A DNA stretch of 64,000 bases from Candidula unifasciata (GCA_905116865.2 CAJHNH020000207.1:1-64000), one strand, 5' to 3'; positions 47,607-59,050 are shown, counted from the first letter of the stretch. Numbers and translations: made by a program. Notes: generated by a model not told the origin, from the sequence alone.

Positions 47607-48069
47607 AATTGTATAGTATTTTTAGGCCAACACTATGCTATCAATGCCAAACGTGTACACTTACATCCTCCAATGAACGTAAAATTGTGACAACAGAGAT
47701 GAAATGCCTTAGAAGAGCTGCAGGAGTTTCTAGGAAGGACAGAATACGAAATCTTAAGATCAGACGAATGCTAGGAATAAAGCCAGTCTTACAGTCATCA
47801 AAGTACAACAAATGAAGTGGTTTGGACACCTAACAAGAATTCCCTGGTACTATCTGCCATAACGAGCCACACTAAAACGTTACAACGGGTATAGAGCGAG
47901 TGGAAGACCTCGGAAAATATGGAGTGATGGCATAAACAACAACTTACAGAAATGAACATCAGTCTTAATAGTGCTCTTGACAGAGCTCATCAACGAACAT
48001 TACATCTCCTCCCGACACTTCGATGAGGAACAAGGTGGAATAGAAGAAGAAGAAGAATTGTATAGTATT
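47607..48069 (+). mobile_element. LINE-C, 5'-truncated copy with 14-bp duplication
   Basis: The element 47621-48055 is flanked by AATTGTATAGTATT at 47607-47620 and 48056-48069, a perfect target-site duplication. It encodes AGVSRKDRIRNLKIRRMLGI and FGHLTRIPWYYLP-like sequence with stops, and ends in a GAAGAAGAAG tail. It shows how the copy at 23.7-27.4 kb looked before it was split. Confidence 0.92.
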
Positions 48070-48319
48070 CCTTTCAGCTTTTTATAAGAAAGGCAGATCA
48101 TCCAAGGCATCACTGCTTTTGTTTTTCCTAAGACACTGACAATTAAAAATACAATAATATAAAACTGATACCAAACGCTTCAAGGAAAATTACATTTGCA
48201 AATTAGAAAAACAAAACAGTAGCAGCACAACATAATTTGAAGCGCAGCCCATAATTCTTGCATGCAAGGCATGCATTTACAAAATAAATTACTAATTAAA
48301 ATATAATGGTGGTTTACCA

Positions 48320-48735
48320 AGCAATAATGAATTCAAATCTAACAGTTAATAATTCATAAGTATTCACACTCACACACAAACAAACACCCAATAATGAATT
48401 GCTAGTATTTTTAAGTGTTATTCAAACATAACAGTTAATAATTCATAAGTATTCACACTCACACACAAACAAACACCCAATAATGAATTGCTAGTATTTT
48501 TAAGTGTTATTCAAACATAACAGTTAATAATTCATAAGTATTCACACTCACACACAAACAAACACCCAATAATGAATTGCTAGTATTTTTAAGTGTTATT
48601 CAAACATAAAAGTTATTAATTTATAAGTATTCACACTCACACACAAACAAACACCCAATAATGAATTGCTAGTATTTTTAAGTGTTATTCAAACATAAAA
48701 GTTATTAATTTATAAGTATTCACACTCACCCAAAC
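48320..48735. repeat. 89-bp tandem repeat, about 4.5 units
   Basis: Units starting AATAATGAATTGCTAGTATT recur exactly 89 bases apart (48391, 48480, 48569). Identity between units is very high, so the expansion is young. A CA-rich microsatellite follows at 48755-48815. The remainder to 49400 is unrecognised. Confidence 0.95.
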
Positions 48736-49399
48736 AAACACCCACCCACCAACCGCACACACATCACCCATCCACACACACACACACAACACACACACAC
48801 ACACACTCACACAATCTAGCGAAACATAGAAATTATGTCAAACTCAGTTATCAACTTCAGATTAAAACATATATTGTTCAAACTTGTGTGACTTCTGGCA
48901 TAGTCGCCGGGACTTAGGAGCTCAGGTCCAAGGAGGAGCTCAGAAGGGCCTCCCTCCCACTTTTTCGCTGTGCCTAAATGCCCAGAAAAGTTGCTGGATG
49001 GGAGAGAGCGCAGCTGAGCAACCCGCCCGCCCCCTTTCCATCCTCCTCGCCCCCCACCCCTTGTTTTTTTCGTGGCGGCGCGCAATACTTTTGCATTCTT
49101 ATAATAGGCAGGATTTAAGGTATGGCCCCAAGAAAATGTTACTGTATTATCACAAGTTATGTGTTATTTGAGTTGCTGTGCCTAAAACGGTTGTATTGTT
49201 AAGATTTTTGTTGTTGTCTTAAATAAGTTCTAAATTTAGATCTGATTTTAACAAATAAGTATCAACATTATGTCTGACTACAACAGAAATGTGTAACTTT
49301 AACTTACTTTGAAAATTTTAACTTTCAGCTTTTTTATAACGATCTTTGAATTCGAGTTTTCTTGTTCCATAAAGTAGTAGCTATAGCCTCTATATATCT

Positions 49400-49640
49400 C
49401 TCTGTGTTAGGTTAGTTGCGTATCCTTTACAGCACTTTGCAGAACTAACCCCATCAGCCCCTGACTGGTGTGTGGTTTCACTAGGCGAATTACGTCCAGT
49501 AGTTTGCCATTGCCACTGGACGGTCGGCTCTCTGATACCACTGTCAAAACCAACGCAAGGCGTATGGCCCGCAGCTAGGATCGAACCCGGTACCCCGGCA
49601 TTACGAAGCGTTCGCATCGACTTAGCCACAGAGACGACAC
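49400..49640 (-). mobile_element. SINE-B, full-length with intact B box
   Basis: On the minus strand GTGGCTAAGTCGATGCGAAC (A box region), then GGGTTCGATCC (perfect B box), then GCCTTGCGTTGGTTTTGACA, CCAGTGGCAATGGCAAACTA and GCTGTAAAGGATACGCAACT. Compared with other copies it retains the complete tRNA-like head. Confidence 0.8.
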
Positions 49641-49919
49641 ATCTCTGTGTACGAGTTGTAAATGAAGCCATTTTGTCCACTGTCAAATTATATTGTTTTA
49701 AGTCTTATTGCATCACAATGTTGTAACTTTAAATCTCTTTCTATTATTGCAACTTTAAGCCCTAATAAGTTGTAAATTCAGGTTATAAAACTAAAGTAAT
49801 TTTTTAGCAATAGGTGATACGTTTATGCCTTCTTAATTACCTATAACTTTGAGGTCCATTATTTTTAAAAAAAAAATGATGCAAATTTGTCCTTTCATGT
49901 CAACGAGTTGTAAATGCGA

Positions 49920-50245
49920 GCCTTTTTGCGCCGACATATTGTAACTTTAGGTCTTATTGGCTGAGTATGTTATTGTTGGTCTTTTTGCCCCGACATATTG
50001 TAACTTTAGGTCTTATTGGCTGAGTATGTTATTGTTGGTCTTTTTGCGCCGACATATTGTAACTTTAGGTCTTATTGGCTGAGTATGTTATTGTTGGTCT
50101 TTTTGCCCCGACATATTGTAACTTTAGGTCTTATTGGCTGAGTATGTTATTGTTGGTCTTTTTGCCCCGACATATTGTAACTTTAGTACTTATTGGCTGA
50201 GTATGTTATTGTTGGTCTTTTTGCCCCGAAATATTGCAACTTTAC
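49920..50245. repeat. 59-bp tandem repeat, about 5 units
   Basis: The unit CGACATATTGTAACTTTAGG, TCTTATTGGCTGAGTATGTT, ATTGTTGGTCTTTTTGCCC has a 59-nt period. The units are almost identical, with G/C variation at one position. The next 530 bases contain looser relatives of the same motif and otherwise nothing recognised. Confidence 0.95.
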
Positions 50246-50775
50246 GTCTTTTTAGCTGTTATTTTTTTTTTATCTTCTTTGACCCTGCTATATTTATCTT
50301 TAGGTCTTATTGGCTGAGTATTTTATTTTTGAGTCTTTTTGCCCCCAAAAGTAAAAATGTTTAGCCTCTTTCTATCAGTTAATTGTAACTTTAAATATGT
50401 ATGCCTTATTGTGTTGTAAATTGCAGTCTCTGTATTAAAAATTTGTAGAAAAAGAAATCTGCATCTCATGTACTTATTATTCAAAGTAAAACATGTTCAA
50501 ATGTAATGAAATCAAAGGGGTACACGAAAAATAAATGATGTGGTTAGAGAAGGTTCATAATTAGAAACCGCAAAACAGGTAATAAGATATACAACATATA
50601 AGAAAGAAGCCAAAAACAATGAAGGCTGGCATTATTAGGTAAACAATTAGCTAATTACATTTTTGTTTGATGGAGATTTTATCCTAAAACACAAATGTAT
50701 TGGATGCTAATACATGGTTTGGCTCTAGATGATGAAAGCCGGCTTATGGTTCGTGACAGCACTATTATTGTACAG

Positions 50776-50795
50776 AGAGAGAGAGAAAGAGAGAA

Positions 50796-50857
<62 letters not shown>
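50776..50857. repeat. (GA)n microsatellite
   Basis: About 80 nt of GA with a few A insertions. Between here and the TRPC exon at 51446, the sequence near 50990-51245 looks like a very decayed LINE tail, too degraded to assign. Confidence 0.95.
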
Positions 50858-50859
<2 letters not shown>

Positions 50860-51445
50860 ACGACTGGAGGGTATACTGAGTGCAGTACATGCACATGACT
50901 GGCACTATTAGCAGTTAGAAGCTGCCGTATCTGAGGAGGAAAGGTTGAAATCTGAACGTCTATAGAGTGCCGTGATGATAATCTTATAGATAAAGTAACA
51001 AGACTTGTTGTCACCCTTCAGGTGTATTGGGCATATGACTCTGGATCTCTATCTGCCTCTCCTCTCCACCAGATTTCCTACTGTCACGATGTGCTCCAAT
51101 TTGTTCTTCTCATCACACTACCAAAGAATGTAGATTGTCTCTTTCTGATGTTGACAATCAGTTCTCTTCGTGAGTCAGTTTTTTCCAGACGTCTTCATTA
51201 CGCTTTTTATCTGTCCAGGATACTCTCATTATTCATCTATTAAACCACTTTACCCAGCTTCCCCATAAGTTTTCACTATTTTCCCACTGTCCTTGATTTA
51301 GTTCAGTGTATCAAGGTAGAACTTATATAACTTTAATAAATTCTCTTTCTCGTCTCAACTGTCAAAGAAAGATTGCCCAAACGTATTCTGTGAAAGAAAG
51401 ACAGTATTATTGACACAACACACAGTCACAAACATCACACTTTAC

Positions 51446-51673
51446 CTTGAGATTCCTCTCAGAAGCAATGTTCGAGAATGCAACCCTCCTACCAGCTGCA
51501 CTGGGTGGCGGCTCGGGCGGTTCATTTGTGTGTTGGCAGCAACTGATAATTTTTCTTATCATGTCATAGGGAATCTCTATAACGTTCAGTGGAACTGGGA
51601 GAACTCTGCCTTCAGAGATATAGTTCAGATACAGAGCACTACGGGCAAACTTCCATTCGACGTCAGCATCTTC
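51446..51673 (-). CDS. TRPC-like channel, TRP-box exon
   Basis: Acceptor TTTCATAG and donor GTAAAGTG flank 228 nt (76 codons, phase 0 at both ends). It encodes [20 protein letters not shown] then [31 protein letters not shown] is the TRP domain directly after S6, with the diagnostic EWKFAR TRP box of the TRPC subfamily; TRPCs typically continue with SYFEEGGTLPPPFN-like sequence, matched here by [14 protein letters not shown]. The last 30 residues are Pro-rich and divergent. It joins in phase to the S6 exon (55334) and to 39447. Confidence 0.93.
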
Positions 51674-51714
51674 CTATGAAAGAATGACAACAGTATATAG
51701 TGCAGTGACTGAGG

Positions 51715-52045
51715 CAGACTTACATGATGTGGAATCTGCTGCTTCTTCTTCCTTGCGTTCACTGGCTGTAAACTCCAGCGGAATCTTCTGGTTTTTTGTC
51801 CACTTCCGGACTTTAGTCTTCTTCCAGAACCTCGATGTTGCGTCCCACATCAGTTTAACAGATCTGAATAATTTGTATGCAGATTGTTGGTTCCTTGCCT
51901 CTAAGGCAGGTGCACTCTGACTTCGAAAGAAGCCCCCAATTAGTCGACTCTTACGACATGCTTGTTGGGAAGGCAGTGGGTCTATTCTTGTTTTCCCCCA
52001 CAATGGGGCCCTGGAACCCACACAGAGAAGGTAGAGTCAGGACAT
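51715..52045 (-). mobile_element. SINE-E, near full length, beside TRPC exon
   Basis: GCTGCTTCTTCTTCCTTGCG is the tail in reverse. TCTTCCAGAACCTCGATGTT, CAGATTGTTGGTTCCTTGCC, CTCTTACGACATGCTTGTTG and GGGGCCCTGGAACCCACAC define the family order. Its tail lies about 50 bp from the splice acceptor of the TRP-box exon, upstream of it in gene orientation. Confidence 0.75.
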
Positions 52046-52059
52046 TGAATATGTATTAT

Positions 52060-53215
52060 CTATGAAAATACTTATGGCACGAGAACTGGCTACAGAAAAA
52101 ATGACTTCCTCTGGCAGCCATAATTTTTGTCGCAAGATCTTGTGGAATCCAGGAAGCCGAGCCAACAGTGAACCGGTGCTGTCAGCCGCCTCAACTTTGA
52201 GGAATAAACTGAAGAAATGGTTCCTCCGAGCGCCGATGGACTGAATGTTTCGATGTGCAATGAAAATAGTCTGTATTGTTGTTGTTATCGATCCAGCGGC
52301 GCGTGAGCTTTCGCCCTTTGCCCCATTGGCATGTAGTGGAATTTGCATGTTTTCACAAGCTGTTTGTTTCCTCCGTACAAGGTGTTCCACTTGCCTGGTC
52401 TCGGAGGAAGTAGCATTCTTCTAGTCTCGTTGAGTTTTGGACACTCAAAGAGATGGTGTTCAACAGTTTCGTAGGGGTAGTTACATAGCTGGCGCTCTGG
52501 GGAGTGTTGTGGCTGTGATTTTGTTTAGGTGTCCATTGAGTGGAGTATGTTGTGTTCCAAGTCTGAAGATGGTGGCCTGGTCTCTTCTTGTTAGATGGTT
52601 AATGGTCCTTAGGATCAGGGCCAGTAGGATCAGCGCCAGACATATGTCTATAAACCTCTCTTCCAGTGTCTCACATGGCTCATCTGTTCAACCAAGTCTC
52701 TTTGTTTATAGCTCTTATAAGGGTTTTGCTGTCTGTAGTGTAGTGAATAGAAGGAATTAAATGGTATTATAGAATAACTAATGTAGAACTTTGGGAGATA
52801 ACTAAACAGGCTTCAATGGACCAAAAGGTCAGGAAAAGACGCTGGCGTTGGATAGGACACAGAGTGAGAAAACAGGAGAACAGCATAACTAGAATGTCTT
52901 TGCATTGGAACCCACAGGGGCATAGGAATAAAGGAAGGCCAAAAAACACACGGAGAAGAGAGCTGGAGAATGAAGTTAGAAAGATGGGGAAGGACATGGG
53001 GAGAGCTCAATGCAATGGCGAAGGATAAAACGACTTGGCGTGAGTTGGTTGAGGGCCTATGCTCCATTGGGGGATAGAAAGGTAGAAGAAGAAGAAGAGT
53101 GTTGTCGCTGTGGGTGGTTGTTCTTGTGTTGATCCTTTCTTTTCCAGTCTGTCCGCTCTGTCATTACCTGGTGTGCCGGAGTGGCCTGGAATCCAAAATG
53201 GTCTATCGAGTGACT
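52060..53215 (-). pseudogene. Jockey/I-type LINE, RNase H region, split by another LINE
   Basis: The minus strand at 53215-53140 encodes WIPGHSGTPGNDRADRLEK, the C-terminal motif of a LINE RNase H domain. After the insertion at 52745-53097 it continues as SKTLIRAINKETWLNR. It then passes with shifts into the region after RNase H down to about 52240. Frames are heavily broken. RNase H is found in jockey/I-type but not RTE-type LINEs, so this is a different family from LINE-A to LINE-F. It could be the source class of the ORF1-only element at 24.3 kb. Confidence 0.75.
52745..53097 (+). mobile_element. LINE-D 3' fragment inserted in an RNase H-type LINE
   Basis: The plus strand 52816-53028 encodes KVRKRRWRWIGHRVRKQENS, MSLHWNPQGHRNKGRPKNTR and further residues of the tail after RT, ending in GAAGAAGAAGAAG. 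The flanks AGTGTAGT (52737-52744) and AGTGTTGT (53098-53105) match at 7 of 8. Confidence 0.8.
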
Positions 53216-53439
53216 AGTTAACAAACTAACTCTCTTTTTATTCCAATGATTGAAGCACGAATGAATTATTATAATCTGGAGATAATTTTACATCTAGGAA
53301 TGACCAGGTGGATCTGATCGTAGGAATGACCAGGTGGATCTGATCGTAGGAATGACCAGGTGGATCGGATCGACACTGTACGCTCGAGGAAAGGCAAAAA
53401 GGACCTTTTATCAAACTACTACTGGCACTAATGGAATAG

Positions 53440-53515
53440 GAAGCTAGCTGCTGAAGATGAGTACGGAGCGCTTATGGAAAGTACCCAGTCACGTGATGTC
53501 ATAATTTAGCTCGGC
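53440..53515 (+). mobile_element. SINE-D copy
   Basis: GCTAGCTGCTGAAGATGAGT, ACGGAGCGCTTATGGAAAGT and CGTGATGTCATAATTTA match the family. Confidence 0.55.
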
Positions 53516-53559
53516 TCTCAACACATTCCAAGGATTCCACTTGTGTTTTTTTGTAATCA

Positions 53560-55285
53560 CTAGTTAGACCCACTTGTTAGACTACTTGTTAGACCCACTT
53601 GTTAGACCCACTTGTTAGACCCACTTGTTAGACCCACTTATTAGACCCACTTGTTAGACCCACTTGTCAGACCACTTGTTACACCTACTTGTCAGAGCAC
53701 TTGTTACACATACTTGTCAGTCCACTTGTTAGACCACTTGTTACACCTACTTGTCAGTCCACTTGTTAGACCCACTTGTCAGACCATTTGTCAGTCCACT
53801 TGTTAGACCCACTTGTTACACCTACTTGTCAGACTACTTGTTAGACCACTTGTTACACCTACTTGTCAGTCCACTTGTTAGACCACTTGTTACACCTACT
53901 TGTCAGTCCACTTGTTAGACCACTTGTTACACCTACTTGTCAGTCCACTTGTTAGACCACCACTTACTTGTTAGTCCACTTGTTAGACCCACTTGTTACA
54001 CCTACTTGTCAGTCCACTTGTTAGACCACTTGTTACACTACTTGTCAGTCCACTTGTTAGACTACTTGTCAGTCCACTTGTCAGTCCACTTGTTAGACCA
54101 CTTTTTACACATACTTGTCAGTCCACTTGTTAGACCACTTGTTACACCCACTTGTCAGTCCACTTGTTAGACCCACTTGTTACACCTACTTGTCAGTCCA
54201 CTTGTTAGACCACTTGTCAGTCCACTTGTTAGACCACTTGTTACACCTACTTGTCAGTCCACTTGTTAGACCACTTGTTATACCTACTTGTCAGTCCACT
54301 TGTTAGACCACTTGTTACACCTACTTGTCAGTCCACTTGTTAGACCACTTGTTACACCTACTTGTCAGACCACTTGTTAAACCCACTTGTTACACCTACT
54401 TGTCAGTCCACTTGTTAGACCCACTTATAACACCTACTTGTCAGTCCACTTGTTAGACCACTTGTTACACCTACTTGTCAGTCCACTTGTTAGACCACTT
54501 GTTACACCTACTTGTCAGTGCACTTGTTAGACCACTTGTTACACTTACTTGTCAGTGCACTTGTTAGACCACTTAATACACCTACTTGTCAGTGCACTTG
54601 TTAGACCACTTGTTACACCTACTTGTCAGACCACTTGTCAGACCACTTGTTAGACCACTTGTTACACCTACTTGTCAGACCACTTGTTAGACCACTTGTC
54701 AGACCACTTGTCAGACCACTTGTTAGACCCACTTGTCAGACCACTTGTTACACCTACTTGTCAGTCCACTTGTTAGACCCACTTGTCAGACCACTTGTTA
54801 GACCACTTGTTACACCTACTTGTCAGTCCACTTGTTAGACCACTTGTTACACCTACTTGTCAGTCCACTTGTTAGACCACTTGTTACACCTACTTGTCAG
54901 TCCACTTGTTAGACCACTTGTTACACCTACTTGTCAGTCCACTTGTTAGACCACTTGTTACACCTACTTGTCAGTCCACTTGTTAGACCACTTGTTACAC
55001 CTACTTTTCAGACCACTTGTTAGACCCACTTGTTACACCTACTTGACAGTCCACTTGTTAGACCACTTGTTACACCTACTTGTCAGTCCACTTGTTAGAC
55101 CACTTGTTACACCTACTTGTCAGTCCATTTGTTAGACCACTTGTTACACTTACTTGTCAGTCCGATTGTTAGACCCACTTGTCAGTCCACTTGTTAGACC
55201 ACTTGTTACACCTACCTGTCAGTCCACTTGTTAGACCCACTTGTCAGACCACTTGATAGACTCAATAGTTAGACCCACTTATTAG
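53560..55285. repeat. Composite ACTTGT minisatellite, 1.7 kb, in TRPC intron
   Basis: Short ACTTGTTAGACC, ACTTGTTACACCT and ACTTGTCAGTCC modules of 11-13 nt are arranged in a repeating three-module order of about 37 nt. Module order and substitutions vary along the array. It ends about 50 bases before the GTAAG donor at 55333, inside the 3.66-kb intron between the S6 and TRP-box exons. Confidence 0.95.
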
Positions 55286-55333
55286 TTTCTGTTTCATTCA
55301 AATACGACTCATTCATCTGTGTCTAAATCTTAC

Positions 55334-55532
55334 CTGAATTTTATCAAATGACCTCGACATCATAGCAATGAGGATATTGAGTAGAAGAATAACCATCACG
55401 ATGTTGTACATGCCGTCGATAACCTCTCCGGTTGTTTCGGTCACTGTGTTGTTGTACCCGCCCAGTGTGACGTCATCCACGCTACCTCTGCCGTAGATGG
55501 ACCAGAAGACGGTTCTGAAGGTGGACATCACC
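55334..55532 (-). CDS. TRPC-like channel, pore and S6 exon
   Basis: The acceptor TTGTTTGTCTATAG precedes 55532 and the donor GTAAGATTT follows 55334. One leading base completes a codon from an upstream exon, then 66 residues follow. STFRTVFWSIYGRG matches the pore-helix position (FWS-x-FG in TRPCs). A roughly 25-residue extracellular loop with NNT follows, then S6, YNIVMVILLLNILIAMMSRS, and FDKIQ leads into the TRP box. LLLN-ILIAMM is the hallmark S6 of TRP channels. The selectivity sequence and loop are unusual for vertebrate TRPCs. Upstream exons are not found to 64000. Confidence 0.9.
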
Positions 55533-55667
55533 CTATAGACAAACAAAAACGTATACGTAAAGATACGCCAGTGGCATATTGTGTATATTTTGCTGAACCC
55601 ATGAATGTTTTTTGTGTGTGTGTGTTACAACCTATTACGTATTTGATGGTTTTTATGTTGACCTTCA

Positions 55668-55800
55668 GGGGGCTGCTTGGTCTCGGGGCATAGCATCCAC
55701 CTCGAGTGCTAGAGGTCCCTGCTTCAGGGCATGGTGAAGGCTGGGATTTTTTTTCAAGTGGACGTCTAATAATTTCCTCTGGTCTCTGGGTAGTGAGATC
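55668..55800 (+). mobile_element. SINE-F copy
   Basis: GCTGCTTGGTCTCGGGGCAT, CATCCACCTCGAGTGCTAGA and GGTCTCTGGGTAGTGAGATC match 22168. It lies about 135 bases from the pore exon, upstream in gene orientation. Confidence 0.7.
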
Positions 55801-56544
55801 AATGGTGATTTAAACAGATTATGTGTTACGTTGTAGCTTCTGACTCTTTATTCCCCGCTGTTAGAAACTTTGATGGGTCCAAAGATTTGTCGTAGAACTG
55901 TTTTCGAAAACCTGTAATAAGGCCTCATCTCATTTCTGCTTCAAGTTTCGGAGTCAAATAAAACGACTGCTCTTTTCAACGTTTTATATATTTTTATCTT
56001 GGTGTTGCGAGACAGGCACATTGACTTTAGCAGATGTTGAAGGGCATAGATTGTATTTTAGATTTTATTTCTTCTCTCATCATTTTGGGACAATTGAAGT
56101 TTGCACCCAAGTACTTATATGTTTCCATTCGTTTGATTTTCATATTATCGACTTGTATGTGGCCGGAGATTATATTCTTTCCATGACTAGTTAGTATTCG
56201 TACAGAATAGTAAACATTTTATGTTCTGCATCCTTCAGTCAGTCTGTGGTAACTTATAACTAGGATTGAAAGAATCCTAAGTATTATAACAAGTAACTAA
56301 ACTTAGAAATTGTCACTGACAGCTTAGTTAATGCAGGAAAGCTGCATTAGCTTTTAAAAAAAAAACCAATCGTTCCATGTTGTCAGCATTAAGCTGTGTA
56401 TGCAGAAGCGGGTGTAAGGTAACCACTATTCGTATTCGACCCCACCTACAACTATTCGGCAGAATACAGAATAGTCAATAGGTCAACTATTCGGCCCCGA
56501 AGCGAATACGTAGCGAATATTCGGTACAACCTACTGGAAACTAA
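55801..56544. other. no recognised feature
   Basis: Intronic or flanking A+T-rich DNA; no TRP-like exon seen on the minus strand. Confidence 0.4.
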
Positions 56545-56665
56545 AGGTGACTGGAGCGGTATTGATCACATCACCCACCAACTGCCGATTGGTCTATCAA
56601 ATATAGGTCTAGCCCTATATGTCATACACGCCAAAAGGTGTGGAAAAGGGTGCTTTGCTTTTTTT
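56545..56665 (+). mobile_element. SINE-A fragment
   Basis: ATCACATCACCCACCAACTG, CCGATTGGTCTATCAAATAT and CTAGCCCTATATGTCATACA, then a tail with CTTTGC in place of CTTTAC. The following kilobase is unrecognised; I looked for TRPC S1-S5 exons there and saw none. Confidence 0.7.
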
Positions 56666-57709
56666 TTTTAAAATTTTAAACTTTATGTACAGTACGCCTG
56701 ACATCGTGGAAAAGGATCCTTTACTTGATATTGATATTATGTGAAGCCATCTGCTGCTGCTTGCATCTTAAGACCAGTTAACAGCCAATAAATGCTGTTA
56801 GTCGGTGATGTCCAGACAAATATGTGTATCTACACTGTGTAAGCATTGATCCCCACCAAAAGCAAGTCTAAATGGACGCTAGGCACGGTCACTGTTCTGA
56901 GTGGTGGAAAATTTTTTGCTTATGCCAGACGGTGGCCGTTGCATTTTTGCTTCATTTGTAGACTGAAACGATACAGTTTCGTCGCCCAGCTTCTGAGTTG
57001 AGTGCATGGCGTGATACTTTGAGTTGCCGATTTCATTTAGAATGTTTTTCAACTGTGACCAACGTGGTGGTGGGAATTGTAGATTCCTGATGTCGCAATA
57101 TTGGTGGTGCCATTATGGGATTAATATTGATCGCGTGTGCTGATCTGTTGGTGACTTTTGCTACCATCGATGATGAACTGCATTTCTAATGTCAGACTGT
57201 TTGTGTTAGCACTTCGGATGGCTACCGTATGCTTTTAATGCGTGTGTATGCTAGTGCATATGCTGAGACAGCAGTCTGTCAATCTTTCCACAAAGAACTG
57301 TGATAAACATTCTGTGTATTTTCGTTGGCACAGGAGCGGAGCAACTATGGGGTGACTCGTTTGCTATGAAGCTGAAACAAAGATTACAAAGATTACCAAG
57401 ATGTATGGGTGAAAGTTCTTGGTTAAAGGAGATTTCCGCTTCAACGGGCATTCAGTCGTTCCGTAATTTAAAAAAAGGAGTTTTCTCGACATCTCCAGTC
57501 TCCTTAATCGTTTGTATTTTATATTTATTTAACGGATCGGCATCATCGCACACGGGTTGTAACCCATGCGTGCTTCGTTCTTCTTATAACTCAAGCCTGT
57601 GTCTGAGATTTCTCAGCGCAGTGCACGAACTCTGATGCACCGGCGAGGATCCTGAAATACTTTAGGTAGTTTTTTAACTCCTAATTTTGCCTCGGCAGCG
57701 ACGTTAGGC

Positions 57710-57905
57710 TACTCTTTTGATTTCCGACTGCCAAGAGATTTTTTTACGTGCGCAACAATACACAATGGCGTCCGCTCTTACTACACAGAGACCAAAGTAA
57801 ATTACTAGAAGTAAACGTGAAAAAATCCCAACCTTCACTGGGGTTTGAACCCAGGTCCTCTAGCACTCAAGGTGGACACCATGCCTCGAGACCACGCAGC
57901 CTCTC
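57710..57905 (-). mobile_element. SINE-F copy
   Basis: On the minus strand GGCTGCGTGGTCTCGAGGCA (A box region) and CCTGGGTTCAAACCCCAGTG (B box). The remainder is a degraded body with an AGAGACC-like motif. Confidence 0.7.
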
Positions 57906-58029
57906 CCGAAATCATAACACATGTTAATGTATGCAAAGTTTGTTTAGCATGTAAATAGGTCAATTTTCAAAAGATGTTTTAAGTAGGTTTATCATTCAAC
58001 CATAATTATTCAACCATGCCGCCCCCATA

Positions 58030-58155
58030 TGGGATGCAAATTTTCGTTATTTATAGCCACACCCTGGCTTTTGCCGGGGGCCCTAAAATATAGCCGGACC
58101 ATAGATATGGCCTTTCTCGCTTTGTGTGATGTAAAGGTGGGGTACAACCTATTTA
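58030..58155 (+). mobile_element. SINE-C fragment
   Basis: GGGATGCAAATTTTCGTTAT, CCACACCCTGGCTTTTGCCG and CTTTGTGTGATGTAAAGGTG match 32440, with an internal deletion of about 90 bases. Confidence 0.7.
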
Positions 58156-58291
58156 CATACATATATTTAACCATAAGTGCAGGCAAGCACAAAATCGATG
58201 TACTTTGCTCGTGCTTCCTGCATTTAGATATAGCCCTACTTGTGTGAATTCTAACGTACCGCGATCGAAACCCACTGCTGGCTGCGTGGAT

Positions 58292-59050
58292 GGCTATCCT
58301 CAGAATAAAGGGCACATATTATGTCATCTCTCCTCTTCAACCTTGTGATTGATTGGATACTAAAGAACACAGAAAACAGGACATTGAGAGGTTTACGATG
58401 GACTCCATTCACGATGCTTGAGGACCTTGATTTTGCAGATGATATAGCACTCCTCTCACATAAACATGAACATATACAAGAAAAAAGTAACAGACTACAC
58501 AGCAAAGCAGAGATGGTGGGACTGAGAATAAATGCAAAGAAAACTAAGATCATGAATGTTTCACTAAACTACTTCAAGTCACAAACCAAGAAACTTTAGA
58601 CAGTATGATAACCAAGGGAAGATGGAAATGGCTTGGCCACTTTATGAGAATGAATCCTGATATACCTGCCAAAACAGCTCTCACATGGATAACAGAGGGA
58701 AAGAGAAAACAGGGGCGCCTAAAAACAACATGGAGACGAACGATGGAAAGTGACCTTAGTGTGGCATTTTGACATGGAAAACGGCACTGAAGATTGTAAG
58801 GACAGGAAAGCATGAAATGTCCTCTTTGAAGCCTCATGTGCCACTAGGCATAACGAGAACTGATTAAAAACACACCCTAGCAGGGCCTCAGTCAGATGTA
58901 AATTGCGCACTTCCGGCTACTTAACTATCTCCCACGTCGCTACGGGCGGCGTGGAGCGAGGCTAAACTAGATTGCTGGGACTTCTCTGCGTAGCAATTTA
59001 CATGTGGCTTAGGCCCTGTTAGGGTGTTTTTGGCCGCCATAATATGTGTG
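58292..59050. mobile_element. Foldback element, third copy, split by LINE-A
   Basis: GGCTATCCTCAGAATAAAGG (58292) begins a left arm that resumes at 58870 with CACACCCTAGCAGGGCCTCA. The right arm ends ...GGCCCTGTTAGGGTGTTTTT and CGCCATAATATGTG near 59045, where the outermost part is missing. It is diverged from the other two copies in the middle of the arms. Confidence 0.75.
58321..58866 (+). pseudogene. LINE-A, internally deleted copy
   Basis: It encodes SSLLFNLVIDWILKNTE and EDLDFADDIALLSHKH, almost identical to 7427-8002, up to GLRINAKKTKIM. It then jumps past about 360 bases to the family's 3' region (CACTAAACTACTTCAAGTCA ... CCACTAGGCATAACGAGAAC). The insertion lies inside a foldback element. 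Confidence 0.85.
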
